Counted from the first letter of the stretch, positions 36,905-49,770 are shown. The stretch: 64,000 nt of DNA from Trichosporon coremiiforme (GCA_039545355.1 BCJJ01000013.1:1225980-1289979), one strand, 5' to 3'. Numbers and translations: made by a program. The notes: generated by a model from the letters alone, not told the origin.

Positions 36905-37690
36905 TCAACGCACATCACCTTTTGGGCACCTGACATGACGGAGATAGCGGTGGCGCGACGCCCCGCAGCTCTGCTCGGCGTATTGCGGCGGAGCTACTAG
37001 CCAGGTTCCCCACCCCGCCCCCGGATTGTGGGTAGTCATGGACAGGCTGCCGAGGATGAGTGGGTGTGGGCTGTCGTCACCCCGCAGCCCTCCACTCACT
37101 CCGACGGAACGGGACCGATGCTTGGCTTGGCGTGATTCGCAGTTGCATTTCCATCGGATCTCGGTATCATGCCAAGATATCGCAACAGTAGCATTGGGCA
37201 CTCTTGGAGCACATCCCGTGCACAACTGTGAGACACCCAGATCACTTGACCTCCCACTCGGTAGCACTGTCGCCTCCGAACGGGGTTGCGTCAATGAAAA
37301 TGGCCCGACGAGTCGTGGGTGAGCCGGCCAAAAGTGGGTCGTTATCGCTGAGGTGCCTACAGTAGGGACGCCGTAGGTCGCCACGTCTGAGTGGAGTTGG
37401 CAAACGATGTTTGTCCGTTGCTCAACGCACGTTGGGGACGAGCGGTATGGCGATCCATGCAAACAGCCGTTAGAGCCGTCATGAATGTCCGAGCGACATC
37501 CTGCAATGCAGTCGGGAAAGGCACACTCAAGCGGCTGAGACATGAGCACCTGTCGGAGCACTACCGAATCCGTGACCCGACCCGGTGCACGAAGCGGCGT
37601 GTCTCCCGGTCTCAACACCCAGCACCGTGGATCTCGATACGAGTCAGCAACCCACAGTCTTAGTGGCACATTAGAGTTTTTTCGTATCAC
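36905..37690 (-). other. Unsupported 261-codon open frame
   Basis: This is the longest open frame in the gene desert. It is rich in Ser, Arg, Pro and Cys, with no recognisable domain, signal peptide or splice-linked neighbour. A frame of this length by chance is unlikely but not excluded in 15 kb of GC-balanced DNA. I do not call it a gene; it is listed so it can be checked. Confidence 0.15.
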
Positions 37691-40600
37691 CTCCGATGGC
37701 CATCTCTGTTGCGACCTTGCTCGCTATTTCTCACAGATCTCGTTTCAGCTGCTGCGCAGCTGCGTTGGGCTGAGATACTAGCCACATCCCGTCCATTGTG
37801 CAGCGGGAGTCCGAATCCCGGCGCGGAGGACGACGTGGTGGTTTATTCCCACTCGGGCGACCGTAAGTGGTGCGCGACGAGCAGCCTAAAGCAGGGATGT
37901 TGCACTTGCTCTGATTGTAAGTACGACGGTGCTGACACCAGCGCATTCCCAGATGACTGACCCAGTAACGATTATGAATGAACCAGCCCGATTAGCGTCG
38001 ACCAGTACCGCAACTAGGCTGCGAGCATAGCGACTAGTCGCCCTTGCGTGATCGCCGAAAGCACCTGACCTCGCAGCGAGGCGCACACATTACTGATCCT
38101 CTTATTCGGGCTCTCAGTTCGGAACGCGGCGCAGTGCCTTGAAGATCGCCTCGTTGTGCACAGTAGGCTGCACAGCATTCCCCACAGGCAAGGCTGCGGG
38201 GTGGCACTCGCGGGGCGCGGCGATCCTTTTGATTTCCAAAACCACCGCCGCCATGCCACGGCTCTCGGAGCAGCAACACTGCCCACATGTCGGTTCCCCG
38301 CACTGGTGGCGGCTCGGCACGGACTGCTTGTCTGTTCGCTTCTGCCCACCCCTTGGATTTTGCGGGTTTCATCACTCCACGTCCTGCGCAGAATGCAACG
38401 GGTGCTCCGAGAAGGAATGTGGCTGGGGGCTTGCTGCGACTTTCATTTCAGTAGGCTGCCTCGGTAACTGGAGTAACTGGAAAGTGCTGACCCTCGAACA
38501 ACAGAGATCCGACCACCTCAGAGCACGGTATCCCGAACTGCGCGCCAGGCGGAGGTACCAACAAGCGCGGGTCTAGCCTGCTTGGGGTAGCCGCCTTCCC
38601 CTGCCAGCACCAGACATGCCAAGCACTGACTCAATGAAGCTAAAGGAGATCTCCTCTCAACTTTGACACCAGAGCGCGGGTAAGCACAGCGACTGAGTCG
38701 GTAGAATCCCGGCGTAGCTCCGGTGTATGAACGTTCGTCTGGCGACCATTGAGATCCCATCTCCTTCACTGGATCTGGATTACTGCAATATGTCTGAGGG
38801 ATTAATGCGAGCCCGTCGAATGTGTCCATTGGGCAACGAAGGAGAGCGAGTGGCACACGCGATTGCACGCCACATTCCAGGTGTCAGTGGCAATCGTTCC
38901 AATCACCTTCACGCTGTTGTGTCTGACGACCCTGCAGTGGATACGGCGACATGACACGGTAGAACTTGGGAAGAATACTATGCACCGCTTCGTCGGAGAC
39001 CGCGCAACATTGTCCGAGACTGAGGCGCGGGACCCGAAACCCGAAGTGACTACTGCGCTTAGTGAACTCCGATCGCTGGGCGTAAGTGCGAAGCTACGGA
39101 GTCGCCGACAGCTAGCCATATAGCCATCCTTCTGGGTGTCAGCTGCATGAAAATGCCAAGGAGAAACCTGGACTATGAACAATGAGTAAGATGGGAGGAA
39201 CGGTGGGCACACGAGACAGGTTAACATGAAACAGAGTCATTCGGGACCACGTCCGTGAAGTTTCGGCGCCGCGGACCGCAACATTGGAAAACAGCTGGTG
39301 TTTCTTGATAGCGACCGCGCCAAGGGGTGCAGTGCCTGTAGCCTTGTTAGCCGTCTTGGCGGACGACCCCATACAAGACTGTGCCATCCGAGGATGTCTG
39401 TTCGAGAAGTGTTGGAAATGAAGATCACTCGAGCCTTCGCACGGAACACCTCGGCAGGTCCGAGGTAGGAAGCGAAGCACCAAATCATTAGTATGCAGAA
39501 GTGGCTGCTCCATCGCCCGCCCCGGTCACGGAACGGCGGCCACCGGACACAGGGGGCGTCTCAACGCAGCAGTAGCGCAGGGGGCAGGTTCATTCGGCGA
39601 TCACTTGCGGCCCTGGCAAGACGGCGCCGCCCTGGTTTAAACCGGCGAGAAGGGGTTGCTCTACCAAGAAAACTCGGGCGCTCGGGAGACGGCGTCAGCC
39701 GCATTTGCTGCGCGTGGCGGCGGTTGCAGGGATCAGGCATTATTGTCTTGTCTCTCCGTAGGCTAGTGCGGCGCCAACTCGTCGCATTTCAGAACTTTCG
39801 GGCAAACGTCGGAGAAACGCATGGTTTGTGTTTTTTTGAGGCGCCACGAAGCAGCCTAACAGCACCAGGGGCACCAACGGCTCCAGCGGGGCCAACGGAC
39901 GCTACGGCGCCGGCCCGCAGCCGACGGTACGAACTGCACTGTCGCCTGTCGCCGCTCGGCGGTCCTTCAACCACTTGCGATGCACATCCTGCGCACGGGC
40001 ATCGCGACCCTGGTCGAAGCCATCGAAGAGTCCAGAATCCCGGCCATCGGGGGCGAGCGGATACTCCGCAACGCCCAACACCGGATAACTGCGGCCCCTT
40101 TCAAAGACGGCGGAGCATTGCCCTCCCTTGCATCTCCCTTTCACTCCGTTCTCTACATGCACAACCCTTATCGTATCGGGAAACTGACGGCTAGCTACTC
40201 ATCATCAATCATCACGAAGCCGAACTAACTGCAATAGGTCGTTTAGCAGCGTTACAGATGAGCGGATTGTGGGGTTTCTTCGTCACGATCTCTCACTAAC
40301 CCTCGCTGGAATGAAGCGCTGGAATTGGCCCGGACTGCTTGCTCACCGAGGACTGCGGGCCGACGATGCGTGCTACGGTACGATTGGTGCAGCGACCCAC
40401 TGTTCCCCCAACGTCTGAACGCTCAATACTCCACTCGGAGCCGCCATGGTGCTCGGTCTGCCGAAGTCGCGCAATCGCCCAATCTGCCGGCGACGCTTGC
40501 GCGCTATCGCAGCCACTGTCCTTGGTGTTGCCGCGCCTGGGCCGCAGGCTCCCATTCTCCGGCTCATCGTGCCCTTCAGGAGTAAGGAGTTACAATAAAC

Positions 40601-42840
40601 GAACTGCACGGGTGTCGGAGTATAATGCAGGACTGGGTGGAACTACGGCGGAACCGGGCCATGTCCTTGCTTCCAACGTCCCGATGCGTCGAGCTCGGTG
40701 AGGGCCAGAACCAAGAAGGTGAGCGGGACACTCAAGGCGATGCTCCAACAGTGCAATAATGCCTCAAATTAACTTGCTAATGACAAAGGTACGCGCATAG
40801 AACGCTTCAGTATGAATGGTTCAGTGCTTGGTGCGGAGTAGTTGATGAAGCGTGAGTGATATGAGTTAGAGCGCACGGGCTATAGGGGCTACAGCAGAGA
40901 TGCTGAGCCGACCGAAGCGAGATCGAGTTAAGTGAACGAGGCAAGATGAAGATAAGTGAACGAGGCGGGTACCCACAGAGGCCACAAACTCTCTCGTGGC
41001 CATCCAGAACCCACTCATGACCGGTCCGGCAGCCATCAGCCTATCCCGGCGCTGCCGGCTTCAGTCAATGTTAGACAGCGTGCGTAAGCGAGCGTACCGA
41101 GACAATGCGCAGTCGGCAGCGAGCAATCCTCGGGAGTTCCGACGGATCGAGGCCGCGACTGCCTTCGTCATGTGCTCATCGACTACCAAGCTCCATCGGC
41201 CTGATCTGTTGGTGTCTTGACGACGAGGTCAGATGGGCATTCTGGTCAGCTCGCGGGAGCCAATTCCGGACTGCCAGTGCTATTCCAGACTTTTGAAGCA
41301 CGCCAAGTTGTACTGTTGAATACTCTCTCGGTCTTGCTTTCGATCACTTTCATTGACATTCGACCAGGACAGTGCGGGAAGTTAGCCTGCCCACCTTGCG
41401 TACTGCGACACAAGTTGATAGCCATGGGAACGACATGTGGTGCTGACAAGACGGCTCAAGATGACAAGCTTCCGGCGTCTGTTCCGGGAGTTACTGTAAC
41501 TTCATAACCGTCCCCTCACTGTCATTAATGGCCATCGTGGTACTCGAGAGGCATGGCGGCAAGGTTGCCCACAACCGCCAGGCCAGCCGAAGCTTGGCAC
41601 TGCTCAGGTCCGTTCCAGTGCCATTAAGGAGCCCCGGTCGAGCTGTCGTTCGTTGTCGTCCCGTTGAGCAGGACGAGCAAGCCTTGCCGAACGGCATAAG
41701 GGGATATGAATGGAGGCGGAGTAATGACAGCCCGGCTGGCGGAGATAGGGGACACGGCTTCTTACCCACACTGAATGGGTCCCGACCACAACCTTGCAAC
41801 CTTCCGTTAATGCAACGCTTGGCACTGGCAGAGGTGGTGCAGCAGAGGGGTTGGGTTACGGCAGGCGTCTCACCTACATCACTGACGCCGACCGGGCTTG
41901 CAGCATCTTCCGGCACTCGCGTGGACGGATGGGCTGGAATCGATCGAGGACATCAATTCCCCTCCCGTGAATGATGGTAGGCACGCCCCGTGATGAAGAA
42001 CAGTATCCGGAGGGTCGTACGACGGAACACGGCTCACGGAGATAGACAACACGGCAGCGACAGAACACCCCTCGTTGCGTTGCCATGTACTCACGAGCCC
42101 GCTCATTGCTATATTTGATGACCGAGTGACACAAAGGGAGGCGGGTCTTCGGCGACTCTCGTCAAGCGTGGCATTGCGGTGGCATGCCTGGCAAGCGTCG
42201 AGCATTAACCGTGCCGACGCTGCCGACGCCTGTTGCCATCCCGCACTGCTGCTCTGGCCCACTCAGATCGGTGACTGGAATCGATTGGGCATTACGATCA
42301 TATGCCCAAAGGTTCCCGCAGATTACCACGAGCACAGCATGTGTGAGGTCTGTATCACGTCTGTACGCAGTATGAGGCCTGTACGAGGTCAGCGACCAGG
42401 TACACGGACAGCGGTCAGTGGGTTCGGAACAGGACACGGAGTATCGATGGACCGGCTGAGGGAGCCCGGCGTACTCGGTCCGTCGGTGTCTGCCGCACGG
42501 CTCAACTGCTATTCCCTCGACGACTTGTACTCACGACTTCTATTTACGGGGACGCTTCTTCCTCATCTATCGCAATTCGACACACGCGGGGCAGCAAGCA
42601 CAGTGTGCAGTCACAGCGGCACAGTCACCGACGTCGGCGGCTTCGGCGACGCTCGCCACCCTCGCCTACGTGCTGCCGACGTATGTGCCTCTGGTCCGGG
42701 GTTGCATTCCAGTGCTGAACTTATAGCGCTATGCATCTACTCTAACAATATGTGATGGTGCTTGCCTACACTGGCCAGTCTGCCCACGCTGCAACGCAAC
42801 GCATGCCACACTACTTGGTGATGATCACGATCGCTGCAAT

Positions 42841-42880
42841 GAACGGGCATGAACGGGCATCTGACGGGCATCTAATGGGC
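42841..42880. repeat. Short tandem repeat, GAACGGGCAT units
   Basis: Two exact GAACGGGCAT copies are followed by the variants CTGACGGGCAT and CTAATGGGC. Confidence 0.65.
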
Positions 42881-43200
42881 TGTAAGCTGGCACAATTTGT
42901 GTCTGTGTGGGCGATCTGGGCGGGCGATCCGATCTCGGAATGTCCGTTGCAGCATGTCGCGATAACACGGACTAGGAGAAACGCAGAACCGTTCGGGGCC
43001 AACAGTGGGCACGTCCCAACTGTCCCGTGAATCCAGTCGTGAAGTGGGCTCTCCGAGCAATAGAACCGGCGTGGGTGGCAGATGGTTGTGAATGGAAGGC
43101 GAGAGGGACCACATGTGTTTCGCCCACTCTGCCCCGTTAGCTGACAAGGACTTGGGAACAGCTGGCACTCACGCTTCACCGGGAGCGAATGTTGCGTGGA

Positions 43201-46011
43201 TTACTGGAACGCAGCCCATCTGTGGCACTGTCAGTAGACCGACACCTTACATAGGGGCACTTACGCCTCGCTGAGCTGACCGAACACGCCGTTCGCGAGC
43301 AGCCTTTGTTCCGGGGTCGTGTCCATGCCCGCGAGCTTGTCCGGGTGCAGACGCGCAATGACCTTCATGTACTTGATCTTGACTTGCTTGTCGGTAACGA
43401 GCTCGTGCATGCCGACCTTGAGCAGGACGGGCTCCCAGAGCACGAGCTGGAGGCTCGAAAGCAGAGCGCGAAGGTTGGTCTCCTTGCCCTTACGCCAGGC
43501 GTCGAGCTTGGCGTCCACTGCGTCCTTGACCGCGAGGCGCGCCTCGTCCTCCTTCTCCTGCTGCTGGGCAGCCTTGCGGAGCTCAGCGACGGCGGCCGAC
43601 TTGCCCACGTCCGCGGGGCCAGAAGGAGGTCGCGGTGTGGACGGCTTGGAGGGCTTAGGGGTCGCCTTCGGCGTCGGGTCCAACATCGCCTTAGCGCGCT
43701 TGATGCCCTCGCTGGCTTGCGCCTTGCTACCTCCTCCAAGTGCGGCATCGTAGCCTAGCACGCGCTCCCAGTCCTCCAGCGCCTGGCGCCACTTCTCGCC
43801 CATCTCGTGAGCCTGTGCGCGCTTCGAGGTCGCCTTGACCAGCGCGTCGCCGAGCTTCACGTCGCAATCGGGCGGCAGCGGCGCCTCCTTGCTCGGGTGG
43901 TACTTGGGTCCGACGAGCTCGATGACGACGCCGCAGTCCTGGACAGCCTTGGTCGACTCGCCGAGCTTGAGCCACGTCGCGGCACGGTTGTTGTGGAGCG
44001 GCACGAGCTGGATGTGACCTGCTGGCAGCGCCGCGATGGCGGCAGAATACGCCACCTCGGCTTCCGTGAACCGACCAAGCTTGAAGTGCTCGTTGCCCTT
44101 GACCTTGTGCTGGGCTGCGGTAGAGGTCTGCGCCTCGCTCGCGGGCACGAGCTGGCGCGCAGGTGGAGGTGCCGCGGGCGTCGCAGGGGTGGACGATCGT
44201 GAGGACGCAGGTGGCGCCGCCACGGCGCTGCGTCCCTTAGGCCGCCGGTTCGGCGAGACGTATGCGCGCTTCGGCTCCTCGGCGAACAGCAGATCCGCCC
44301 GGTCCTTGGCTGTCATGTTCGGCTGCGGTGCCGGCTTGGGTCGAGAGGGCTGGGTCGGCTGCGCGGGCTGCGTCCGCCGCATCTCGGCCTCGTCGTCCGA
44401 GTCCTGGAAGCCGCCGCCAGAGATCTCCTGCTGATCGCTGGGGCCGCTTGCCTCTGCACGCTGCGCCTCCTCCGCCTCAACCATCCAGCGGGGCCGTCCG
44501 TCCGCTGGGCGACGCTTCGCAGCCTGCTGCTCCTCGTATGCCTTCCTCTGCTCCTCGTACGCCTTCATTGCACGTTCCTTGCCCGTGTTCCACAGACTCG
44601 TCGCCTTGAATAGCATGTTGGACCCAATCTCGGACGCCTGCGCCATCAGACGCTCAGCCTGGTCCGCCGCTTGATCGCGCCCATCGTGATGCTCATCGCC
44701 CTGCTGAGGTTGCCGACGTACAGAGTCGCGGGCAGGTCCCGCACGGCGAGCCGCGTGCCGCGCCCGCCGCTCAGCCTCGCGCTCCTCGCGCGCCTGCATC
44801 TCACGGGCCACACGCTCATCGTCCATCTCCATCTCGTCGTCCCGCCCACCACCGCCGCCTCCCCCAACGAGCGACTCAATGGCAGCTTGAACATCCAGGC
44901 CCGTCGGCGTCGCAGCCAAGGCTGCGCGAGCCTGGGCGGGGGAGAAGCCCATCTCCACAATCTGGCCAACGATATGAGGCGGAGGCGAGGCTGCACCATC
45001 GCGGGACGGAGCTTCGCGGCGAGGTTCACGCCGCTGGATGTCAGTTGCAGCGCTCACGAGACAACTCACAGCTGGGCCGCTTCCAAGGCCACCGAGGAGA
45101 TCATCATCGTCCTCGGCAAAGTCGTTGCCGTAGTCGTAGTCTGATGGCCGCTCGTTACTCCTCTCTGCCGGCTTGTCCGAGGAAGACGGGACGGACGCTT
45201 CGAGGGCATCGAAGTCCCAGGGGTCCGACGGGCCAGAAGGCTTTGAGCCGCCTTCTGAGGTGCCTCCGAGGTCGCCACCGGTCGGTTTGACCTGGGCCGG
45301 CTTCGAGCTGCCGCCGAGGAAGTCGTCGAGGTCATCATTGTTGTCATTCGCGGGCGTCGCCGACTTGGCGAAATCCGAGTCCCAGAACGAGCCAGGCTTG
45401 GGCGCTGAAGTGGTGGAGCTGGGAGAAGGAGTCGCTCGCGCCGAGAGAGGCGAGGAGGTGCGAGCAACAGCAGGCTGGGGTTTCGGTGCGAGCATGGGCG
45501 CAGGTGAGGTGGGTTTGGCAACAGGGGCGGAGGGGTAAGCAGGCTTGGGCGCGTCGAAGCCGTCGAGGAAGCCGCCCCATTGTTCCCGCTCGCGCCGCTC
45601 CTTCTCCGCCTTCTCAGCTGCAAGCTTGGCCGCGCGCTCCGCCATGCTCAGGTTCTTTCCCGAAGACGAGGAGCTGCTAGATCCACCAAGGAGATCACTG
45701 AAGGCGTCACCGCCAATAGCGGGCTTGGGCGCACTGGCTCCCATAGCAGGCGTGCGCTGGCCAGAGCCCATGGCCGGTGTCGAGGTTCTATTCGTGCCGT
45801 TTCGCCCCTGTGCGCCGGCAGCACTCCCCGGTCGCGGACTTGGAATGAGAGGCGTTGAACGCCCAGAGTAGTTCGGCGCATTCGAGTTCGCCGGTTTCGA
45901 AAGGAAGTCGAATGCACCGGGTTCGGATGGCTTAGCCCCAGCTGAGCTAGAGCCAGAGCCGGCGCCGGAAGCCGGTTTGTCGGACCAGCTGAGGTCGAGG
46001 AGGTCGTCCAT
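43201..46011 (-). CDS. SWA2: Auxilin-like clathrin-uncoating J-protein (Swa2 type)
   Basis: Three exons (46011-45070, 45033-43265, 43219-43201) give about 909 residues. The N-terminal half is disordered, with DDLLDLSW and DPWDF motifs that bind clathrin or adaptors. A UBA domain follows (IVGQIVEMGFSPAQARAAL, near residues 395-435), then a TPR region (KGNEHFKLGRFTEAEVAYSAAI onward). A C-terminal J domain with the HPD motif (RLHPDKL) recruits Hsp70 to strip clathrin from vesicles. The last exon is 19 nt after a 45-nt intron and completes LSEAWAAFQ, the conserved auxilin C-terminus; without it the frame would stop early at 43261. A 36-nt intron (45034-45069) is in frame and stop-free, so its removal is inferred from GTGAGT and CTGACATCCAG. 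The start at 46011 (MDDLLDLSW) is preferred to an in-frame Met at 46167. Confidence 0.93.
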
Positions 46012-46296
46012 GCGGGTACGGTGTGTGTACTGACTGAAGTTTTGTTCGATGGAAGATTCGGATGGTGTGTGCGGAATTCTCGAGAGCACTAACGCGGGAC
46101 CGCGCTGTCGACGCAGCGATGGTCGGATGACGCCTAGTTCGCGATTGTCGCGTGGCAAGTTGATCACGTGAATGACACCGGACTGGCTAAAGTCGCGTCG
46201 CGTCAGCGGACGACGGTTTCCGAGGAAGGACCATGCATGTCATGCTCGATGCGGGGTATCTAGATGCTATGGACTTATACTGACGCCGACGCCGAC
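46012..46296 (-). promoter_or_regulatory. Promoter of the auxilin gene
   Basis: This 285-bp gap lies between two minus-strand genes. It carries a CACGTG at 46165-46170, about 155 bp upstream of the auxilin start. Confidence 0.5.
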
Positions 46297-48101
46297 CTAC
46301 TCGTCGTCGTTGAAAAAGAGGACCCTGGGGGGTTAGCTAAAGGTCGCACGCGCACAGCTGTTCGACTCACGAAACAGTGACATCGTCACGGAAGTATCGG
46401 GACGCCTTTCCGTGCAGAGAGAGGAGCTCAGAGCGCTCCTTGCGGTCGCCGCCGCCGAAAGCGTTGCGGATGAGGTGGGTCGCGGCGTTGTCGTCGCCTT
46501 CAAACGCCCACTCGCCGGTGGCGCGGTCGGCTGTTCCGGCCATAGCCTGGACAGGGAATGGCCGGGGCTCAGTCGTCGTCAGCTTGAGCTCCTTGGGCAG
46601 CTCCGTCTTGGGGACGTCATCACGCTTCGGCTGCGTCATGAAGGACGCAACGAGCGCGGCAGCCTCCTCGGACGTCAGGCGGTCCCATACTGCTTGTCAG
46701 TTCAACGCGACGCTTGTGTCAACTCACGTCCGTCGGTGGCAAGGATGACGAAGCGCATCTTCTCGCCGTTGCTGTTGACGAGCTGGCGGTGGGTCACCTC
46801 TGGGCGCGCGGTCACGTAGGGAGGAGTGAAGTTCCAAGGACGGATGTTGCGCGTCTTGGGCTGACCAGCGGCGCGCATGCCATCGGCGATCTGCTCTCCC
46901 TCCTTTGTCGTCCACTTGTAGACGGCGTCTCCAAACGCACGCGTGGGCTGGAGACCGCCCTGGACACGACCGTGGCGGATGACAGTGTCAGCCTCGTGGG
47001 CGGGATGTTCGGAGCGCATGCTGTTGTTAACTGCGCACACCGAAGCTTAGCTCACCGAGCAACCTCCCTCGGGTTGTCGCCCATCTGGTCCTCCGAGAGG
47101 GTGTCAGCACGCCAAGATCCGTCGGGGGCCTGCCAGCCGGCGACGGCACGGCAATCACCAGTGACGGCGACGTAGAGGTCGTCGTTCTCAGCATCGACAA
47201 CGGCAGTGCCAACGACGGCACCCGAGGCGGCAGGCTCGGCGAGGACGAGGAACTTGGCCATCTGCGCCGGGTCGAGAGTCGGGAGCATGCGGGACGCGCC
47301 GTAGCAGATGTTGTCGTCAAGGGTGACAAAGGCGTGCTTGAGGGCGTCGGCAACGTGGGGCGGGGTCCACGCCTTGCTGAAAGTGAGCCAGTCGTAAGCC
47401 TTGTGCCAGAACGAGTGGCCGCGGATGATGCCCGACTGAAGGCCGGCGAGGGCGATGGTGAGCGTGGGGTGAAGCGTCTTGCTCAGGAGCTGAGATGTGG
47501 CGTCACCGGCATGTCCGTCGATGACGGAGACGAAGACGAGGTCGCGCTTGCCGGGCTTGTTCGCAGTGTTGGCAGGGGGGGCGCTACCCCACCAGCTGCC
47601 CTTGGGCTGCCCACGGGGAACAACATCGGCGGCCGAACGGTCCTCGATGGGCTCGTTGGACGCGATGTAGTTGGAATCGAGGCGCGCGACGGGGTTGCCG
47701 GGGCGCTCGATATCGCGCGTGTCCTCGTGCTCCTTGAGCATGGCGTTAGCCTCGGCGACGCTCTTGCGCTTGAACGAAACGGTCTGGCGCCTGCTACCCG
47801 AGCCGTACGAGACCTGGAGATCGGGCTCGGCCGGCTCGAACAGCGTCTTCGTTTCCCAGTACCAGACACCGCCGGCCGCAGCGAGAAGGATAGTCGCGAT
47901 GATCGCATTGCGCTTCTTGGTGTCGGCGGTGACCTCGCTCTGGTTTGACGGGCCGTTGTACCCGGAGCTACTGGCGAAACGTCGCTGAACGATCCGGGCC
48001 GAGGTAGCCGTAGGCGCGTTAGACATTCCGAGGCCGGCGGCGCCGGCACGCACCGAGGCGCGCGCGAGCGTGCTCCTCAGAGGGCGGAGACGAGTGAGCA
48101 T
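46297..48101 (-). CDS. Mitochondrial PP2C phosphatase (pyruvate dehydrogenase phosphatase-like, Ptc5 type)
   Basis: Four exons (48101-47056, 47020-46728, 46689-46371, 46324-46297) give 561 residues. The N-terminus (MLTRLRPLRSTLARASVRAG) is an amphipathic mitochondrial presequence. It is followed near residues 60-80 by a hydrophobic helix (AIIATILLAAAGGVWYW), so the enzyme is probably anchored in the inner membrane. PP2C motifs are SVIDGHAGDATSQ, VTGDCRAV, ILATDGLWDRL and DDVTVSVLFF, supplying the metal-binding aspartates. This pattern fits the Ptc5/PDP group that dephosphorylates pyruvate dehydrogenase E1-alpha. Each junction restores a conserved motif, for example ATDG joined to LWDRL. The gene is divergent from the next one over 248 bp. 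Confidence 0.92.
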
Positions 48102-48349
48102 GGTGACGGTCTCCACGTTGTCGGAAGAAGGAGGGATGGGTTGATGGGAGGGAGGATGAGAGGTGACAAAGAGGGTTTTGACAAGTAAACGCTGTGGGGA
48201 TTGAGGGTCGGGTGAGTGAGTGGATCGACACGCGGTTGCGTCAACAAACCCGAAACTTGGAACACTGCACCTGATCTGGCCCCAGGACTTCTTCATCTTC
48301 TCCACACCTTCCTTTCCACCTTCCTTTTCCCGCAACGTCGCCCTTCGCC
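48102..48349. promoter_or_regulatory. Divergent promoter, PP2C gene / ICE2
   Basis: 248 bp separate the two start codons, so both genes must share a compact bidirectional promoter. The plus-strand side is pyrimidine-rich near the ICE2 ATG. Confidence 0.6.
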
Positions 48350-49695
48350 ATGCTAGCCAACCTCCTCGCCTGGCTCGGGGGCATGGCGACGTTCGCGCAG
48401 GTCTTCCTCTTCCTGCCAATGGCCCTTGACCTGCTCGGTAGGTTCAAAGCTGCTCGATGGATCGCGAAGCTGATCCTCAGGCCCGCCGTCGTTCCTTCTG
48501 CTCTCGCTGCTCTTCACGCTTCACCACTTTGCGTACTCGACGCTGCGGCTGCTGTGCAAGAACACGCTCGCCGCGCCGCTCATCACGATCCTCTCGGTGC
48601 TCAGCGCGTTCATCAGCGGCGCCTGCGTCCTGACCACGCTCTACTACTACCTCTACCCGCCCGCGGCGGGGAGCACCATTAGCCATGCGCTCGTTAACGT
48701 CCTGCCGTACTTGTATGCTTCGACTCTGCGTTGGGTGTCGCCCGTCTTCACCCTGATCGAGGGTATCTGCACGCTGCTCGTGATCCAGGTCGTCGGCCGT
48801 GTCGGAAAGGGTTGGGCTGATGATGACGAGAAGGAGGAAGGTCTCGAGTGGCGCGCCCTCGTCGGTCTCCTCGTCGCGAGTCTGGTCTACTGCGCGGGCC
48901 TGTACCTCGTCGTCTGGGCGTTCCCGACGACGCCGTTCCCCGCCTTCCTTCTCGGCGCGGCTCTCGCCGCGGTCTTCTTCCTCTCCTTCATCGGCTTCTC
49001 TCTCCGCCGCACCAACGTGCTCGAGACCTCCCTCGTCCTCTTCTACGTTGCGTACTCTGCTTGGCTGAGCGCGGCCGAGCGCGCCATGGAGTGAGTCTAT
49101 CTTCCGTGTCCCTCTGTACCAGCTGACCCCAGGCCCCGCACGTTCGGCACCGGATGGCTGTCGCATGACTGGGCCGTGCCCAAGAATGTCTCGGCGCCAA
49201 ACGTGAGCGCCCTGCTGCAGCGTGGCCTGCACTCGATCTTCGACAGCTTGTGGAGCGTCTCGCTCTCGCTTCCGCCGCACCTGCTCCTCTCGCTGATCTA
49301 CCGCGTCTGCGTCCTGCACTGGGCGACGCGCATCGTCCCCGCCATCCGCAAGGGGTGGGACGACAGCGGCGAGGCGCCTTCCTTTTGGGACGGCAAGAGC
49401 CTCGGCCAGGAGCCCCCCGTAAGTTAGGTGACTGTGATCCAACTAATGCCCAGAACATGCGCATTACGACCATCGTCCTCGGGTACCGCCGCGCGATCCT
49501 GATCGCCGTGTACACGCACCTGCTTCGTGAGCTTACAGGAGCCGGGCAAAGCTGACACCAGTGCTCGACGCAGGGAGCCAGACGTGGTGGCGATGGGTCA
49601 ACATTGCGCTGTTCCTAAGTGTCTGGAGCCTCGAGCTCTTACTCGACGCAGACGAGGACAGCGACACAACCGTCGGCCGTTGGAAGGTCGAGTAG
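48350..49695 (+). CDS. ICE2: ER membrane protein Ice2
   Basis: Five exons (48350-48437, 48481-49090, 49133-49418, 49454-49526, 49562-49695) give 396 residues with about eight hydrophobic segments. Recognisable blocks are FLFLPMALDLLGPPSFLLL, TLHHFAYSTLRLLCKNT, the core PYLYASTLRWVSPVFTLIEG with the following CTLLVIQVVGR, and the end VYTHLLLLDAGSQTWWRW. These match the fungal ICE2 family, which supports cortical ER inheritance and ER lipid balance. The first intron has a GTAGGT donor; reading through it changes frame and gives an arginine-rich artefact. It converges on the DUS1 gene, with only 75 bp between stop codons. Confidence 0.82.
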
Positions 49696-49770
49696 AGAGT
49701 GATACAAAGTATTGACATCTATCTGGCTCTATATGCACGACTATACCCATGAGTAAACTATCTACGCATT

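Larger units (their letters stand above)
27597..43200. other. Gene desert of about 15.6 kb
   Basis: The first few hundred bases are the cyclin leader and promoter. From about 28,200 to 43,200 I recognise no gene, RNA or transposon protein. Longer open frames exist (36905-37690 minus, 42075-42755 plus, 39493-40194 plus, 32225-32860 plus) but show no domain motif or splice context. GC content appears lower and more even than in flanking exons. Small repeats are present near 28,297-28,425, 28,754-28,768 and 42,841-42,880. The desert ends abruptly at the auxilin stop codon. It may be centromeric, a decayed repeat region, or neutral spacer. Confidence 0.5.

Noticed and set aside
37800..37835. B-box-like GGGAGTCCGAATCCC, considered as a tRNA T-arm
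   Set aside because: No matching D-arm, anticodon arm or acceptor stem upstream.
27597..43200. Firm call of a centromere
   Set aside because: No retrotransposon remnants, CENP-A data or matching region to compare; kept only as a hypothesis.
44830..44890. Poly-glycine run in auxilin as possible frameshift or assembly error
   Set aside because: The frame stays consistent with the UBA domain before it and the TPR after it, so it is taken as a true linker.
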